Source of the DNA: CAISIP01 sp963974265
Lineage (GTDB): Bacteria > Pseudomonadota > Gammaproteobacteria > Burkholderiales > Burkholderiaceae_C
Direction: 5' to 3'
Length of the DNA stretch: 24,823 nt
Assembly (NCBI GenBank): GCA_963974265.1
Contig: CAXBDR010000039.1
Location: forward strand, 1-24,823
Below the pieces are notes generated by a model that searched no databases, was not told the origin of the DNA, and saw nothing but the letters and a program-made list of their open reading frames with translations. The position numbers and the translations under genes are program-made. Positions within the stretch are counted from its first letter, which is position 1. Each line of letters starts with the position of its first letter. Positions 1 to 6,671 of the stretch are shown here, one piece after another.

Positions 1-52
1 CGAAGGCGGCAAGACCGTCGGCGCCGGTGTGGTTGCCAAGATCATCGCGTAA
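1..52 (+). CDS. tuf: Elongation factor Tu, C-terminal end (partial)
   Basis: The first bases read in frame as EGGKTVGAGVVAKIIA followed by TAA at 50-52. This matches the highly conserved end of domain 3 of EF-Tu, the GTPase that delivers aminoacyl-tRNA to the ribosome. Everything upstream is outside the window. It lies 24 bp before rpsJ, the usual str-to-S10 junction in Burkholderiales, so rpsJ is probably co-transcribed with tuf. Only about 16 residues are visible, but the sequence and the neighbour make the call safe. Confidence 0.9.
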   Translation, partial: EGGKTVGAGVVAKIIA

Positions 53-76
53 TTCGCACACAGACAAGGAATTACC

Positions 77-391
77 ATGGCCACCAAACAGAAGATCCGC
101 ATCCGCCTGAAGGCATTCGATTACAAGCTGATCGACCAGTCTGCCGCCGAGATCGTCGATACCGCCAAGCGCACCGGCGCGATCGTCAAGGGCCCGGTGC
201 CGTTGCCGACCCGCATGAAGCGGTTCGACATCCTGCGCTCGCCGCACGTCAACAAGGCCAGCCGCGACCAGCTCGAGATCCGCACCCACCAGCGCCTGAT
301 GGACATCGTGGACCCGACCGACAAGACGGTGGATGCGCTGATGAAGCTCGACCTGCCGGCCGGTGTCGACGTCGAGATCAAGCTGCAATAA
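77..391 (+). CDS. rpsJ: 30S ribosomal protein S10 (NusE)
   Basis: This 104-residue protein is full length for S10, a 30S head protein that also acts as NusE in transcription antitermination with NusB. The N-terminal KQKIRIRLKAFDYKLID block and the GPVPLPT...RSPHV loop region are typical. The ATG at 77 has AAGGA at 66-70. The gene lies between tuf and a 163-bp gap before rplC; that gap contains a promoter-like sequence and a hairpin. rpsJ may therefore be expressed mainly with tuf, while the rest of the operon also has its own promoter (inference). Confidence 0.98.
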   Translation: MATKQKIRIRLKAFDYKLIDQSAAEIVDTAKRTGAIVKGPVPLPTRMKRFDILRSPHVNKASRDQLEIRTHQRLMDIVDPTDKTVDALMKLDLPAGVDVEIKLQ

Positions 392-412
392 GGCAACATT
401 TCGAGAAATGCC

Positions 413-441
413 TTGCCGGTTGATTGCAGCCGGCATACAAT
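413..441 (+). promoter_or_regulatory. Candidate sigma70 promoter between rpsJ and rplC
   Basis: TTGCCG (413-418, 4/6 match to the -35 consensus) is separated by 17 bp from TACAAT (436-441, 5/6 match to the -10 consensus). Transcription would start around 447-449, giving a leader of about 105 nt before the rplC ATG at 555. The start falls at the first base of the 447-480 hairpin. Seen by eye; no expression data. Confidence 0.55.
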
Positions 442-444
442 CGC

Positions 445-486
445 AGGCTCCGCGGGAATTGGCGACATTTCCCGCGGAGCTTTATC
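445..486 (+). promoter_or_regulatory. 12-bp hairpin in the rpsJ-rplC gap (attenuator or terminator candidate)
   Basis: GCTCCGCGGGAA (447-458) is perfectly complementary to TTCCCGCGGAGC (469-480), with a 10-nt loop; two more outer pairs (445-446 with 481-482) are possible. A short T-rich stretch, TTTATC, follows at 481-486. The structure resembles an intrinsic terminator for read-through from tuf-rpsJ, or a leader element of the rplC transcript. E. coli controls its S10 operon with L4 through leader hairpins upstream of rpsJ, so a regulatory role here is plausible but unproven. Confidence 0.5.
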
Positions 487-554
487 AACAGTCTTTCACA
501 TCACAACGTGCGCGGCCAATTGAAGTCGTGCCGGTGGAAGTTACGGAGAAAAAA

Positions 555-1235
555 ATGAGTCTGAGCAACTCCCTCGGGTTGCTGGGCCGCAAGGTGGGCA
601 TGATGCGCCTATTCACCGACGACGGGGATGCAGTTCCTGTCACGGTGGTGGATGTATCGAACAACCGCGTGACCCAGGTCAAAACCCAAGAGAACGACGG
701 CTACGTCGCCCTGCAGGTGACGTTCGGTTCGCGCCGCGCCTCGCGCGTGACCAAGCCCGCCGCTGGCCACCTTGCCAAGGCAGGTGTTGAAGCCGGTGAA
801 ATCATCCAGGAATTCCGTGTCACCGCTGACGCCGCCGCCAAGTATGCGGCCGGAACGTCGGTTCCGGTGACCGACGTGTTTGCGGTTGGCCAGAAGGTGG
901 ACGTGCAGGGCACCTCCATCGGCAAGGGCTACGCAGGCACGATCAAGCGTCACAACATGTCTTCGCAGCGGGCGTCGCACGGCAACAGCCGTTCGCACAA
1001 TGTTCCCGGCTCGATCGGCATGGCGCAGGATCCCGGTCGCGTGTTTCCGGGCAAGCGCATGACGGGCCATCTGGGCGACGTCACCGTGACGACCCAGAAC
1101 CTCGACATCTTCCGTATCGACGAGTCGCGCCAGCTGTTGCTGATCCGCGGCGCCATCCCGGGTGCTTCGGGTGGTTTCGTGTCGGTCCGTCCGGCCGTCA
1201 AGGCCAAGGCAGTTGCCGCGAAAGGAGCGAACTGA
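555..1235 (+). CDS. rplC: 50S ribosomal protein L3
   Basis: The product has 226 residues and starts MSLSNSLGLLGRKVGMMR, the long N-terminal form seen in Comamonadaceae-like Burkholderiales. L3 binds 23S rRNA early in assembly and reaches toward the peptidyl transferase centre. The extended-loop signature SHGNSRSHNVPGSIGMAQ (141-158) is present; Gln158 aligns with the PrmB-methylated Gln150 of E. coli. The reading frame is open back to 363, but the ATG at 555 has GGAG at 545-548 and gives the family N-terminus, so that start is chosen. The stop overlaps the rplD start by one base (TGATG). Confidence 0.97.
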   Translation: MSLSNSLGLLGRKVGMMRLFTDDGDAVPVTVVDVSNNRVTQVKTQENDGYVALQVTFGSRRASRVTKPAAGHLAKAGVEAGEIIQEFRVTADAAAKYAAGTSVPVTDVFAVGQKVDVQGTSIGKGYAGTIKRHNMSSQRASHGNSRSHNVPGSIGMAQDPGRVFPGKRMTGHLGDVTVTTQNLDIFRIDESRQLLLIRGAIPGASGGFVSVRPAVKAKAVAAKGAN

Positions 1236-1855
1236 TGCAGCTCGAACTCCTGAACGAACAAGGCCAGGCGACGTCCAAGTTCGACGCGCCCGAGACGGTC
1301 TTCGGTCGCCAGTACAACGAAGATCTGGTGCACCAGGTCGTGGTTGCCTTCCAGGCCAACGCGCGCCAGGGCACCCGTGCCCAGAAAGACCGCGAACAGG
1401 TCAAGCACTCGACCAAGAAGCCGTTCAAGCAAAAGGGAACGGGCCGCGCCCGTGCCGGTATGACGTCCTCGCCGCTGTGGCGCGGAGGCGGCCGGATCTT
1501 CCCGAACATGCCGGACGAGAACTTCGGCCAGAAGATCAACAAGAAGATGTATCGCGCCGGCATGGCGTCGATCTTCTCGCAACTCGCGCGTGAAGGTCGC
1601 CTGGCCGTCGTCGAGTCGCTGTCGGTCGACTCTCCCAAGACCAAGCCGTTCGCAGCGCGCCTGAAGGCCATGAACCTGGATTCCGTCCTGGTCATCGCCG
1701 ATCAGGTCGACGAAAACCTGTACCTGGCATCGCGCAACCTGGCCAATGTGCTGGTCGTCGAGCCACGGTACGCCGATCCGGTGTCGCTGGTCCACTACCG
1801 CAAGGTGCTGGTTACCCGCGCCGCGATGGACAAGCTCAAGGAGATGTTCGCATGA
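1235..1855 (+). CDS. rplD: 50S ribosomal protein L4
   Basis: This 206-residue protein is normal length for L4, an early-binding 23S rRNA protein that lines the exit tunnel. The loop KPFKQKGTGRARAG followed by SSPLWRGGG is diagnostic. The start at 1235 is set by the AAAGGAG Shine-Dalgarno at 1221-1227 and by one-base overlap with rplC. In E. coli L4 represses its own operon through the leader RNA and RNase E. If that holds here, the rpsJ-rplC hairpin region is one place to look for its target (inference). Confidence 0.98.
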   Translation: MQLELLNEQGQATSKFDAPETVFGRQYNEDLVHQVVVAFQANARQGTRAQKDREQVKHSTKKPFKQKGTGRARAGMTSSPLWRGGGRIFPNMPDENFGQKINKKMYRAGMASIFSQLAREGRLAVVESLSVDSPKTKPFAARLKAMNLDSVLVIADQVDENLYLASRNLANVLVVEPRYADPVSLVHYRKVLVTRAAMDKLKEMFA

Positions 1856-2166
1856 GCGCCGTGAAATTCGATGAAGGCCGGCTGATGCAGGTCCTCGTGG
1901 CGCCGATCGTGTCCGAGAAGGCCACCATGGTCGCCGAGAAAAACAATGCGGTCACCTTCAAGGTGCTGCAGGACGCCACCAAGCACGAGATCAAGGCGGC
2001 CGTTGAACTGATGTTCAAGGTCGAGGTCAAGGGCATTTCGGTGGTCAACACCAAGGGCAAGTCCAAGCGATTCGGCAAGTCCATGGGTCGTCGTGACAAT
2101 GTGCGCAAGGCCTATGTCACGTTGATGCCGGGTCAGGAACTGAACCTGAGCGGGGAGGCTGCGTAA
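1852..2166 (+). CDS. rplW: 50S ribosomal protein L23
   Basis: This 104-residue protein carries typical L23 segments: LVAPIVSEKATMVAEKNN near the N-terminus and VNTKGKSKRFGKSMGRR in the middle. L23 sits at the tunnel exit and is the docking site for trigger factor and SRP. Its ATG overlaps the rplD stop as ATGA (1852-1855), so translational coupling is expected. Only 2 bp separate its stop from the rplB start. Confidence 0.98.
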   Translation: MSAVKFDEGRLMQVLVAPIVSEKATMVAEKNNAVTFKVLQDATKHEIKAAVELMFKVEVKGISVVNTKGKSKRFGKSMGRRDNVRKAYVTLMPGQELNLSGEAA

Positions 2167-2168
2167 TC

Positions 2169-2993
2169 ATGGCTGTCATCAAGATGAAACCGACTTCCCC
2201 AGGCCGTCGTGGCGTGGTGAAGGTTTCGCGTAGCCACCTGCACAAGGGTGAGGGTTACGCTCCGCTGCTCGAACCCCAGTTCCAGCATGCCGGCCGCAAC
2301 AACAACGGCCACATCACGACGCGCCACAAGGGCGGTGGGCACAAGCACCACTACCGCGTGGTCGACTTCCGTCGCACCAAGGATGCCATTCCGGCCAAGG
2401 TCGAGCGTATCGAATACGACCCGAACCGTTCCGCGCATCTGGCCCTGGTGTGTTACGCCGATGGCGAGCGCCGCTACATCATCGCACCCCGTGGCCTCGA
2501 GGTCGGTGCGACGATCATCAACGGTGCGGAAGCGCCGATCCGCGTCGGCAACACATTGCCGATCCGCAACATTCCGGTGGGCTCCATCATCCACTGCGTC
2601 GAACTGCAGGTCGGCAAGGGCGCGCAGGTCGTGCGCTCCGCCGGCACATCGGCGACACTGCTGGCCCGTGAAGGAACCTACGCCCAGGTGCGCATGCGCT
2701 CCGGCGAGGTTCGCAAGATCCACATCGACTGTCGCGCGACGATTGGCCAGGTGGCCAACGAAGAGCACAGCCTGCGCCGCCTGGGCAAGGCCGGTGTCAA
2801 GCGCTGGATGGGTATCCGCCCGACGGTGCGTGGCGTCGTGATGAACCCGGTCGACCACCCGCACGGTGGTGGCGAAGGCAAGACCGGCGAAGGCCGCCAT
2901 CCTGTCGATCCATGGGGCAATCTGACCAAGGGTTACCGCACCCGCAACAACAAGCGCACGCAGGTGATGATCGTGTCGCGTCGCAAGAAGTAA
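2169..2993 (+). CDS. rplB: 50S ribosomal protein L2
   Basis: The product is 274 residues, close to the 273 of E. coli. It shows the conserved MKPTSPGRRGVVKV opening and the MNPVDHPHGGGEG block (225-237), where His230 corresponds to the functionally important His229 of E. coli L2. L2 is a primary 23S rRNA binder needed for subunit association and peptidyl transferase activity. Start at 2169, two bases after the rplW stop, with the Shine-Dalgarno inside the end of rplW (GGGGAGG, about 2151-2157). Confidence 0.98.
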   Translation: MAVIKMKPTSPGRRGVVKVSRSHLHKGEGYAPLLEPQFQHAGRNNNGHITTRHKGGGHKHHYRVVDFRRTKDAIPAKVERIEYDPNRSAHLALVCYADGERRYIIAPRGLEVGATIINGAEAPIRVGNTLPIRNIPVGSIIHCVELQVGKGAQVVRSAGTSATLLAREGTYAQVRMRSGEVRKIHIDCRATIGQVANEEHSLRRLGKAGVKRWMGIRPTVRGVVMNPVDHPHGGGEGKTGEGRHPVDPWGNLTKGYRTRNNKRTQVMIVSRRKK

Positions 2994-3004
2994 GGGGCAC
3001 GTTC

Positions 3005-3283
3005 ATGACACGTTCACTCAAAAAGGGTCCTTTCGTCGACCACCACCTGGCCCAGAAGGCCGACAAGGCGGTCACCGGCAAGGACAAGAAACCGATCAAG
3101 ACCTGGTCGCGCCGCTCGATGATTCTTCCCGAATTCATCGGCCTGACGATTGCCGTGCACAACGGCAAGCAGCACGTGCCGGTCTACATCACCGACCAGA
3201 TGGTCGGCCACAAGTTGGGCGAGTTTGCGCTCACGCGGACCTTCAAGGGTCACCCGGCCGACAAAAAAGTCGTGCGAAAGTAA
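3005..3283 (+). CDS. rpsS: 30S ribosomal protein S19
   Basis: This 92-residue protein is full length for S19. MTRSLKKGPFVD, the central TWSRRSMILPEFIG and HKLGEFALTRTFKGH are family signatures. S19 is in the 30S head with S13 near the A-site finger. The ATG at 3005 has AAGGGG at 2992-2997; upstream in-frame extension to 2912 runs back into rplB and is rejected. It lies 11 bp after rplB and 9 bp before rplV. Confidence 0.98.
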   Translation: MTRSLKKGPFVDHHLAQKADKAVTGKDKKPIKTWSRRSMILPEFIGLTIAVHNGKQHVPVYITDQMVGHKLGEFALTRTFKGHPADKKVVRK

Positions 3284-3292
3284 GGCAACACC

Positions 3293-3622
3293 ATGGAAAC
3301 CAAAGCAACATTGCGCGGCGTGCGCCTGTCGGTGGACAAGGGCCGTCTCGTCGCCGACATGATTCGTGGCAAGAAGGTCGACCAGGCCCTGAACACCTTG
3401 CAGTTCACGCAGAAAAAAGCTGCCGTGATCATCAAGAAGGTTCTCGAGTCTGCGATCGCCAATGCCGAGCACAACGACGGCGCCGATATCGACGAACTGA
3501 AGGTCAAGACCATCTACGTCGAACAGGGTGCGTCGCTGCGCCGCTTCACCGCCCGCGCCAAGGGCCGGGGCAACCAGATCCGCAAGCCCACGTGCCATGT
3601 GTACGTGACGGTTGGTAACTGA
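3293..3622 (+). CDS. rplV: 50S ribosomal protein L22
   Basis: The 109-residue product is normal for L22, which lines the peptide exit tunnel with L4 and contacts all 23S rRNA domains. METKATLRGVRLS, KVDQALNTLQFTQKKAA and the beta-hairpin region ending RGNQIRKPTCHVYVTV are recognisable. The start is ATG 3293 with AAGG at 3282-3285 overlapping the rpsS stop. Spacing to rpsC is 15 bp. Nothing unusual was noted. Confidence 0.97.
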   Translation: METKATLRGVRLSVDKGRLVADMIRGKKVDQALNTLQFTQKKAAVIIKKVLESAIANAEHNDGADIDELKVKTIYVEQGASLRRFTARAKGRGNQIRKPTCHVYVTVGN

Positions 3623-3637
3623 TAGAGGCCAGAACAT

Positions 3638-4534
3638 ATGGGACAAAAAATCCACCCCACCGGTTTTCGCCTGTCGGTCAGCCGTAACTGGGCATCGCGC
3701 TGGTACGCAAGCGACCGTGACTTCGCCGGCATGCTGGCCGAAGACATCAAGGTCCGCGAGTACCTGAAGAAGAAGCTGAAGAACGCTTCGGTGTCGCGCG
3801 TCATGATCGAGCGCCCCGCCAAGAACGCACGCATCACCATCTTCTCGGCTCGTCCGGGCGTGGTGATCGGCAAGAAGGGCGAGGACATCGAGAACCTCAA
3901 GCGCGAACTGGGTCGTCAACTGGGTGTGCCGGTTGCGGTCAACATCGAAGAGGTGCGCAAGCCCGAGATCGATGCCAAGCTGATCGCCGACAGCATCACG
4001 CAGCAGCTCGAGAAACGCATCATGTTCCGCCGCGCCATGAAACGCGCGATGCAGAACGCGATGCGCCTGGGCGCCCTGGGCATCAAGATCATGTCGTCGG
4101 GTCGCCTGAACGGCATCGAGATCGCCCGTTGCGAGTGGTATCGCGAAGGCCGCGTGCCATTGCATACGCTGCGCGCCGACATCGACTACGGCACCTCGGA
4201 AGCCAAGACCACCTATGGCGTCATCGGCGTCAAGGTCTGGGTCTACAAGGGCGATACCCTGGGCCGCAACGACCTGCCGGTCGCCGCCGAGCCGCGTCCT
4301 GAAGAGGAGCGCCGTCCGCGCGGTCCGCGTCGCGATGGCCGCCCGGGTGCCGACCGTCCCGCAGGTGCCCGCCCCGCGCGCCGCCCTGCCGGCACCAACG
4401 TGGCGCCGGCCGATGGCAGCGACAAACCTGCAGAAGCCACTGCGGCAGCACCGGCTGACGCAACAAAACCCGCCGTTAAGCGCGTCCGCAAGGCAAGCGC
4501 GCCAGCTGCAGCAGCTGACGGTACCAAGACCTGA
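3638..4534 (+). CDS. rpsC: 30S ribosomal protein S3 with extended C-terminal tail
   Basis: S3 helps form the mRNA entry tunnel. The product is 298 residues against 233 in E. coli. Residues 1 to about 210 are canonical: MGQKIHPTGFRL opening, type II KH domain with the GKKG loop (78-81), and the C-terminal domain ending near VKVWVYKGD (198-206). The rest (about 211-298) is low complexity: an Arg/Pro-rich part (219-250) followed by an Ala/Thr/Lys-rich part. Extended S3 tails are known in Comamonadaceae, so this is probably lineage-specific and not an error. No frameshift was seen. A small inverted repeat (4527-4544) spans the stop codon. Confidence 0.97.
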   Translation: MGQKIHPTGFRLSVSRNWASRWYASDRDFAGMLAEDIKVREYLKKKLKNASVSRVMIERPAKNARITIFSARPGVVIGKKGEDIENLKRELGRQLGVPVAVNIEEVRKPEIDAKLIADSITQQLEKRIMFRRAMKRAMQNAMRLGALGIKIMSSGRLNGIEIARCEWYREGRVPLHTLRADIDYGTSEAKTTYGVIGVKVWVYKGDTLGRNDLPVAAEPRPEEERRPRGPRRDGRPGADRPAGARPARRPAGTNVAPADGSDKPAEATAAAPADATKPAVKRVRKASAPAAAADGTKT

Positions 4535-4561
4535 TCTCAGGTCTAGCAATCGGAGAAAAAC

Positions 4562-4978
4562 ATGCTGCAACCCGCTCGCAGAAAATACCGCAAGGAGCAA
4601 AAAGGCCGCAATACCGGCATTGCCACCCGCGGTAACTCGGTGTCCTTTGGAGACTTCGGTCTCAAGTCCACCGACCGTGGCCGCCTGACGGCGCGCCAGA
4701 TCGAAGCCGCCCGTCGTGCGATTTCCCGTCACGTCAAGCGTGGTGGTCGCATCTGGATCCGGATCTTCCCGGACAAGCCGATCTCCCAGAAGCCCGCCGA
4801 GGTGCGCATGGGTAACGGCAAGGGTAACCCCGAGTACTACGTGGCCGAGATCCAGCCCGGCAAGGTGCTCTACGAGATCGTCGGCGTGCCTGAGGAACTG
4901 GCACGTGAGGCGTTCCGCTTGGCGGCGGCCAAACTGCCGCTGCGCACCACGTTCGTGGCGCGCATGATCGGCCAATAA
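4562..4978 (+). CDS. rplP: 50S ribosomal protein L16
   Basis: This 138-residue protein matches the family length (E. coli 136). The MLQPARRKYRKEQKGRN start, the central GGRIWIRIFPDKPISQKPAEVRMGNGKG segment (two adjoining conserved blocks) and EAFRLAAAKLP near the end are diagnostic. L16 sits near the A site and helps position aminoacyl-tRNA. The ATG at 4562 has GGAG at 4552-4555 and lies 27 bp after rpsC. Confidence 0.98.
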   Translation: MLQPARRKYRKEQKGRNTGIATRGNSVSFGDFGLKSTDRGRLTARQIEAARRAISRHVKRGGRIWIRIFPDKPISQKPAEVRMGNGKGNPEYYVAEIQPGKVLYEIVGVPEELAREAFRLAAAKLPLRTTFVARMIGQ

Positions 4979-5001
4979 GCGCCACTGCCCGGAGAATCAT
5001 C

Positions 5002-5223
5002 GTGAACACCAAAGAACTACGCCAGAAAGACGTGACGGCCCTCGAGGCCGAAGTCAAGTCGCTGCAAAAGGCCCATTTCGGCCTGCGCATGCAGAAGGCC
5101 ACGCAGCAACTCAACAACACCGCAACGCTGCGCTCGACGCGTCGCGACATCGCCCGCGCCAAGACCATTCTGGTCGAGAAGCAACAAGCGGCCAAATCCG
5201 CCAGCGAAGGAGCGGCCAAATGA
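5002..5223 (+). CDS. rpmC: 50S ribosomal protein L29 (GTG start)
   Basis: This 73-residue two-helix protein contains the L29 core HFGLRMQKATQQLNNTA followed by RRDIARAKTIL. L29 lies beside L23 at the tunnel exit. The start is GTG at 5002, supported by GGAG at 4991-4994 with 7-nt spacing and by the N-terminus MNTKELRQKD; no better ATG exists. It is about 10 residues longer than E. coli L29, with the extra part an Ala/Lys-rich C-terminal tail. It overlaps rpsQ by 4 bp (ATGA). Confidence 0.96.
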   Translation: MNTKELRQKDVTALEAEVKSLQKAHFGLRMQKATQQLNNTATLRSTRRDIARAKTILVEKQQAAKSASEGAAK

Positions 5224-5489
5224 CGGAAGAGAAAGTATCCCGCAAGCGCACCCTGATCGGCAAGGTCGTCAGCGACAAGCGCGCGAAGACGGTGACCGTG
5301 CTGATCGAGCGTCGTGTCAAGCACGAGCTCTACGGCAAGATCGTCGGCAAGTCCAGCAAGTACCACGCCCATGACGAAAATGGCGAGTACAAGATGGGCG
5401 ACACCATCGAGATCACCGAGAGCCGTCCGCTATCCAAGACCAAGAACTGGGTCGCGACCAAGCTGATCCAGAAGGCCGTCATCGTTTGA
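5220..5489 (+). CDS. rpsQ: 30S ribosomal protein S17
   Basis: This 89-residue OB-fold protein is a primary 16S rRNA binder. RTLIGKVVSDKRAKTVTVLIERRVKHELYGK spans the typical N-terminal half (two conserved blocks), and GDTIEITESRPLSKTK is the usual later signature. The start overlaps the rpmC stop as ATGA, with AAGGAG about 5207-5212. It is the last gene of the operon here: a strong terminator follows at 5522, and rplN does not come next as it does in many bacteria. Confidence 0.98.
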   Translation: MTEEKVSRKRTLIGKVVSDKRAKTVTVLIERRVKHELYGKIVGKSSKYHAHDENGEYKMGDTIEITESRPLSKTKNWVATKLIQKAVIV

Positions 5490-5521
5490 TGGCTTGGCGC
5501 GGCTGCGCTGCGCTCGAATCC

Positions 5522-5553
5522 AAAACGGCTCACAATGTGGGCCGTTTTGCTTT
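5522..5553 (+). terminator. Intrinsic terminator of the S10 operon
   Basis: AAAACGGCTCAC (5522-5533) pairs with GTGGGCCGTTTT (5537-5548) to give a 12-bp stem with one G-T wobble and a 3-nt loop. It is flanked by A4 upstream and TTTTGCTTT downstream. It lies 32 bp after the rpsQ stop and 84 bp before the peroxiredoxin gene. This is the best-formed terminator in the window. Confidence 0.85.
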
Positions 5554-5636
5554 GCAGGCGCGAAGCAGGGCCCAGCCAGCGGCGCCGGACCCGGACCGCG
5601 GATATCCACGAACCAACCAACCAACAGGAGCAGATC

Positions 5637-6143
5637 ATGATCAAAGTAGGTGACACCCTTCCCGAAGCCACGCTGATGGAATTCTCGGAAGTCGAAGGCA
5701 ATGGATGCAGCATCGGCCCCAATCCGGTGCCGGTTGCCAAGGCCGCCGCTGGCAAGACGATCGCGCTGTTCGCCCTGCCGGGCGCATTCACGCCGACCTG
5801 CTCGGCCAAGCATGTGCCGGGGTACCTGGAGAAGTTCTCCGACCTCAAGGCTGCCGGGGTCGACGAAATCTGGTGCGTCAGTGTCAACGACGCGTTTGTC
5901 ATGGGAGCCTGGGCCCGCGATCTGCAATCGCAGGGCAAGGTGCGCATGCTCGGCGATGGTGACGCGGCGTTCACCAAGGCCACCGGCCTGACACTGGACC
6001 TGACCGGCAAGGGCATGGGACTGCGCAGCAACCGCTATTCCATGCTGGTCAAGGACGGCAAGGTCGCGTCGCTGAATGTCGAGGCACCCGGCAAGTTCGA
6101 AGTCAGCGATGCCGCGACCATGCTCGCGCAGGCCAAGGCCTGA
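5637..6143 (+). CDS. Peroxiredoxin, Prx5 type
   Basis: This 168-residue thioredoxin-fold protein reduces hydrogen peroxide and organic peroxides. The active-site segment PGAFTPTC (48-55) gives Pro48, Thr52 and peroxidatic Cys55; IWCVSVNDAFVMGAW (78-92) is characteristic of the Prx5 subfamily. Other cysteines are Cys24 and Cys80, so whether a resolving Cys or external glutathione/glutaredoxin completes the cycle cannot be decided from sequence. The ATG at 5637 has AGGAG at 5626-5630; the open frame back to 5535 crosses the terminator and is rejected. It stands alone after the S10 terminator, converging on the GNAT gene with an 18-bp gap. Its promoter was not clearly found. Confidence 0.93.
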   Translation: MIKVGDTLPEATLMEFSEVEGNGCSIGPNPVPVAKAAAGKTIALFALPGAFTPTCSAKHVPGYLEKFSDLKAAGVDEIWCVSVNDAFVMGAWARDLQSQGKVRMLGDGDAAFTKATGLTLDLTGKGMGLRSNRYSMLVKDGKVASLNVEAPGKFEVSDAATMLAQAKA

Positions 6144-6161
6144 GCGGCCATGCCCTGATGG

Positions 6162-6638
6162 TCAGAGATCCGCCTTGAGGTAGTGCGACCCGGCAATCGG
6201 GTTGTAGTAATACGGCGGAATCTCGACGAAGCCCAGGTCCTGGTACAGGGCCCGGGCGGTTTCCATGGCGTTGAGCGTGTCGAGCAACACGCAGGCATAG
6301 GCGCCCTGGCGCGCGGAGTCCAGGATGCCCTCGGCAAGGATGCGGCCCAGCCCCTGCCCCCTGAACCGTGGACGCACATACAGGCGCTTCATCTCGCAGG
6401 CGTTGGCGTAGTCGGTGTTGTCCAGTGGGCGCAAGGCACAGCAACCGGCCAGTTCTCCGTCGACACGCGCGACCAGCATCGCGCCACGAGGCGGTCCGTA
6501 CTGACCTGGCAGGCCAGCCAACTCAGCTTCGAAGTCCTGGAAACACAGGTCGACACCGAGTTGCGCCGCGTATTCGCGCAGCAACGTACGCACCGACTGC
6601 CAATCCTGGCCGCTCGACGGCGTCAGCAGTTCTGTCAT
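6162..6638 (-). CDS. GNAT family N-acetyltransferase
   Basis: This 158-residue protein is a single GNAT domain. Acetyl-CoA-binding motif A is clear at RLYVRPRFRGQGLGRIL (85-101), with the pyrophosphate loop RGQGLG (93-98). Motif B is suggested by LYQDLGFVEI (131-140). The family transfers an acetyl group from acetyl-CoA to an amine on a small molecule or protein; the substrate is unknown. The ATG at 6638 is preceded only by a weak AGAGG. It lies 33 bp downstream of the cytochrome b561 gene on the same strand and may be co-transcribed with it, though the two have no obvious shared function. Confidence 0.9.
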   Translation of the reverse strand: MTELLTPSSGQDWQSVRTLLREYAAQLGVDLCFQDFEAELAGLPGQYGPPRGAMLVARVDGELAGCCALRPLDNTDYANACEMKRLYVRPRFRGQGLGRILAEGILDSARQGAYACVLLDTLNAMETARALYQDLGFVEIPPYYYNPIAGSHYLKADL

Positions 6639-6671
6639 CGCCTCTACCGTGGTGCCGCCGCCGCCGCGTCG

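Noticed and set aside
388..394. DELSEED motif of ATP synthase beta reading DELAPED (residues 388-394 of the protein) considered as a functional anomaly
   Set aside because: Pro and Ala substitutions here occur in related betaproteobacterial beta subunits as I recall, and all catalytic residues are intact. The coordinates given are residue numbers; the codons lie near 22222-22242.
363..554. N-terminal extension of L3 by 64 residues
   Set aside because: It would cross the promoter and the hairpin, overlaps the end of rpsJ, and has no homology to L3; the ATG at 555 has a proper ribosome binding site.
4527..4544. Inverted repeat AGACCTGA/TCAGGTCT across the rpsC stop codon
   Set aside because: Short, with a minimal loop and no T-tract; inside a continuous ribosomal operon a terminator is unlikely. 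A translational role is possible but unsupported.
3014..4975. Very long minus-strand open frame (653 codons) opposite rpsS-rplV-rpsC-rplP
   Set aside because: It lies fully antisense to certain ribosomal genes; its composition follows their codons and it shows no recognisable domain. Long antisense frames are common in GC-rich DNA.
5611..5624. Short AACC tandem repeat just before the peroxiredoxin ribosome binding site, considered as a phase-variation tract
   Set aside because: Only about 3.5 units, too short for frequent slippage, and outside the coding frame.
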